Shown piece after piece: positions 61,277-61,528 of a stretch of DNA of 61,528 nucleotides. The position numbers and the translations under genes were made by a program. Position 1 is the first letter of the stretch. Each line of letters begins with the position of its first letter. Under the pieces are notes generated by a model. The model searched no databases, had not been told where the DNA came from, and saw only the letters and a list, made by a program, of their open reading frames with translations. Source of the DNA: Oscillibacter sp. (GTDB lineage: Bacteria > Bacillota > Clostridia > Oscillospirales > Oscillospiraceae); the NCBI GenBank assembly GCA_017526785.1, contig JAFXQV010000017.1:1-61528 (forward strand), given 5' to 3'.

Positions 61277-61528
61277 TGTCAACAACTTAGGCCACAAATT
61301 TACTGAAACGAAGGTCTAACTTTTAATGTCACAGAGCCGAATATCAGTAGGAAACAAAACTGACAGGAGGCTCTACGATGACATTATTAGAATGTGCGGA
61401 AAGAATCCGGGCAATCTTTTCAAACCCGCATACCATGGAAGAAGCCCGCACAGAGGCGCGACTTTTTACGCGCAACCGGAAATTGCCGTTTGTGCGGCTT
61501 CTTGAATATCTGTTGCACGGAAGCAAAG
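61277..61528 (+). mobile_element. IS4-family-type insertion sequence, left end only
   Basis: The element begins around 61277-61285, the point where homology to the nuclease gene stops, and runs past the window edge. It carries a leader of about 100 bases and the start of a transposase gene. The terminal inverted repeat cannot be confirmed without the other end. Confidence 0.7.
61378..61528 (+). CDS. IS4-family-type transposase, N-terminal fragment
   Basis: The first 50 codons are visible: MTLLECAERIRAIFSNP, then EARTEARLFTRNRKLPFVRL. The FTRNRKLPF block is characteristic of the N-terminal region of IS4-type DDE transposases in clostridia. ACAGGAGG precedes the ATG at good spacing. The catalytic domain lies beyond the window. 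Confidence 0.82.
   Translation, partial: MTLLECAERIRAIFSNPHTMEEARTEARLFTRNRKLPFVRLLEYLLHGSK

Overview
The window looks like a chromosome segment of a high-GC, anaerobic, spore-forming clostridium, most likely a gut Oscillospirales-type lineage. This is inferred from gene content, not from a marker gene. The clues are spoIIE with a Spo0A-type promoter, an hbd-bcd-etfB-etfA butyrate-type operon, a rubredoxin-linked flavodiiron protein, S-layer (SLH) proteins, a 2-hydroxyacyl-CoA dehydratase activase, AGGAGG ribosome sites with ATG, GTG or TTG starts, and consensus sigma-A promoters. No rRNA, CRISPR array or prophage was seen.

Layout. 1-7.1 kb is a leftward array: ilvC, a small secreted protein, ilvD, a DUF815 ATPase, a DUF1858 protein, trmK, a Nif3 protein and yebC (cut by the window). 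7.3-7.9 kb holds five tRNA genes (Gly, Arg, His, Gln, Lys) behind one consensus promoter. 8.0-9.8 kb holds an SdpI/SdpR pair with a duplicated operator, a gene-poor stretch and a small membrane protein. 9.9-13.5 kb holds spoIIE, a phosphoribosyltransferase-like gene and an unknown gene. 13.6-16.8 kb is an oxygen and superoxide defence pair: a flavodiiron-rubredoxin-reductase fusion and an HTH protein fused to a desulfoferrodoxin-like domain. 17.1-21.1 kb is the butyryl-CoA dehydrogenase/Etf operon. 21.2-23.3 kb is a two-gene AAA ATPase plus RloB (AbiL-like) unit. 23.4-30.4 kb holds dCMP deaminase, a pyruvyl transferase/FrhB fusion, an SLH protein and an extracellular FMN/FAD reductase.

30.5-46.7 kb again reads leftward: a split 2-hydroxyacyl-CoA dehydratase activase, an NhaC antiporter directly behind two tandem TIR genes, icd, potABCD with potC and potD fused, tlpA-ccdA, nadE and an MBL hydrolase. 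46.9-54.1 kb holds a YcdB/SLH protein, a 1029-residue metallophosphoesterase-STAND-TPR protein between two 27-bp direct repeats, and a repeat-rich lipoprotein. 54.3-56.5 kb is ilvBN. 56.6-61.5 kb holds an RNA methyltransferase, a HAD phosphatase, a BspA-type surface protein and an Rpn-type nuclease gene whose 5' end is replaced by an IS4-family element running off the right edge.

The genes work in several groups. ilvB/N, ilvC and ilvD together make branched-chain amino acids from three separate places. Flavodiiron and superoxide-reductase functions protect the oxygen-sensitive enzymes (Bcd/Etf, IlvD and the dehydratase activase). Three candidate conflict loci are present: the AbiL-like pair, TIR-TIR-NhaC, and the metallophosphoesterase-STAND gene. 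The last two and the HTH-superoxide reductase fusion are the best places to look for undescribed biology.
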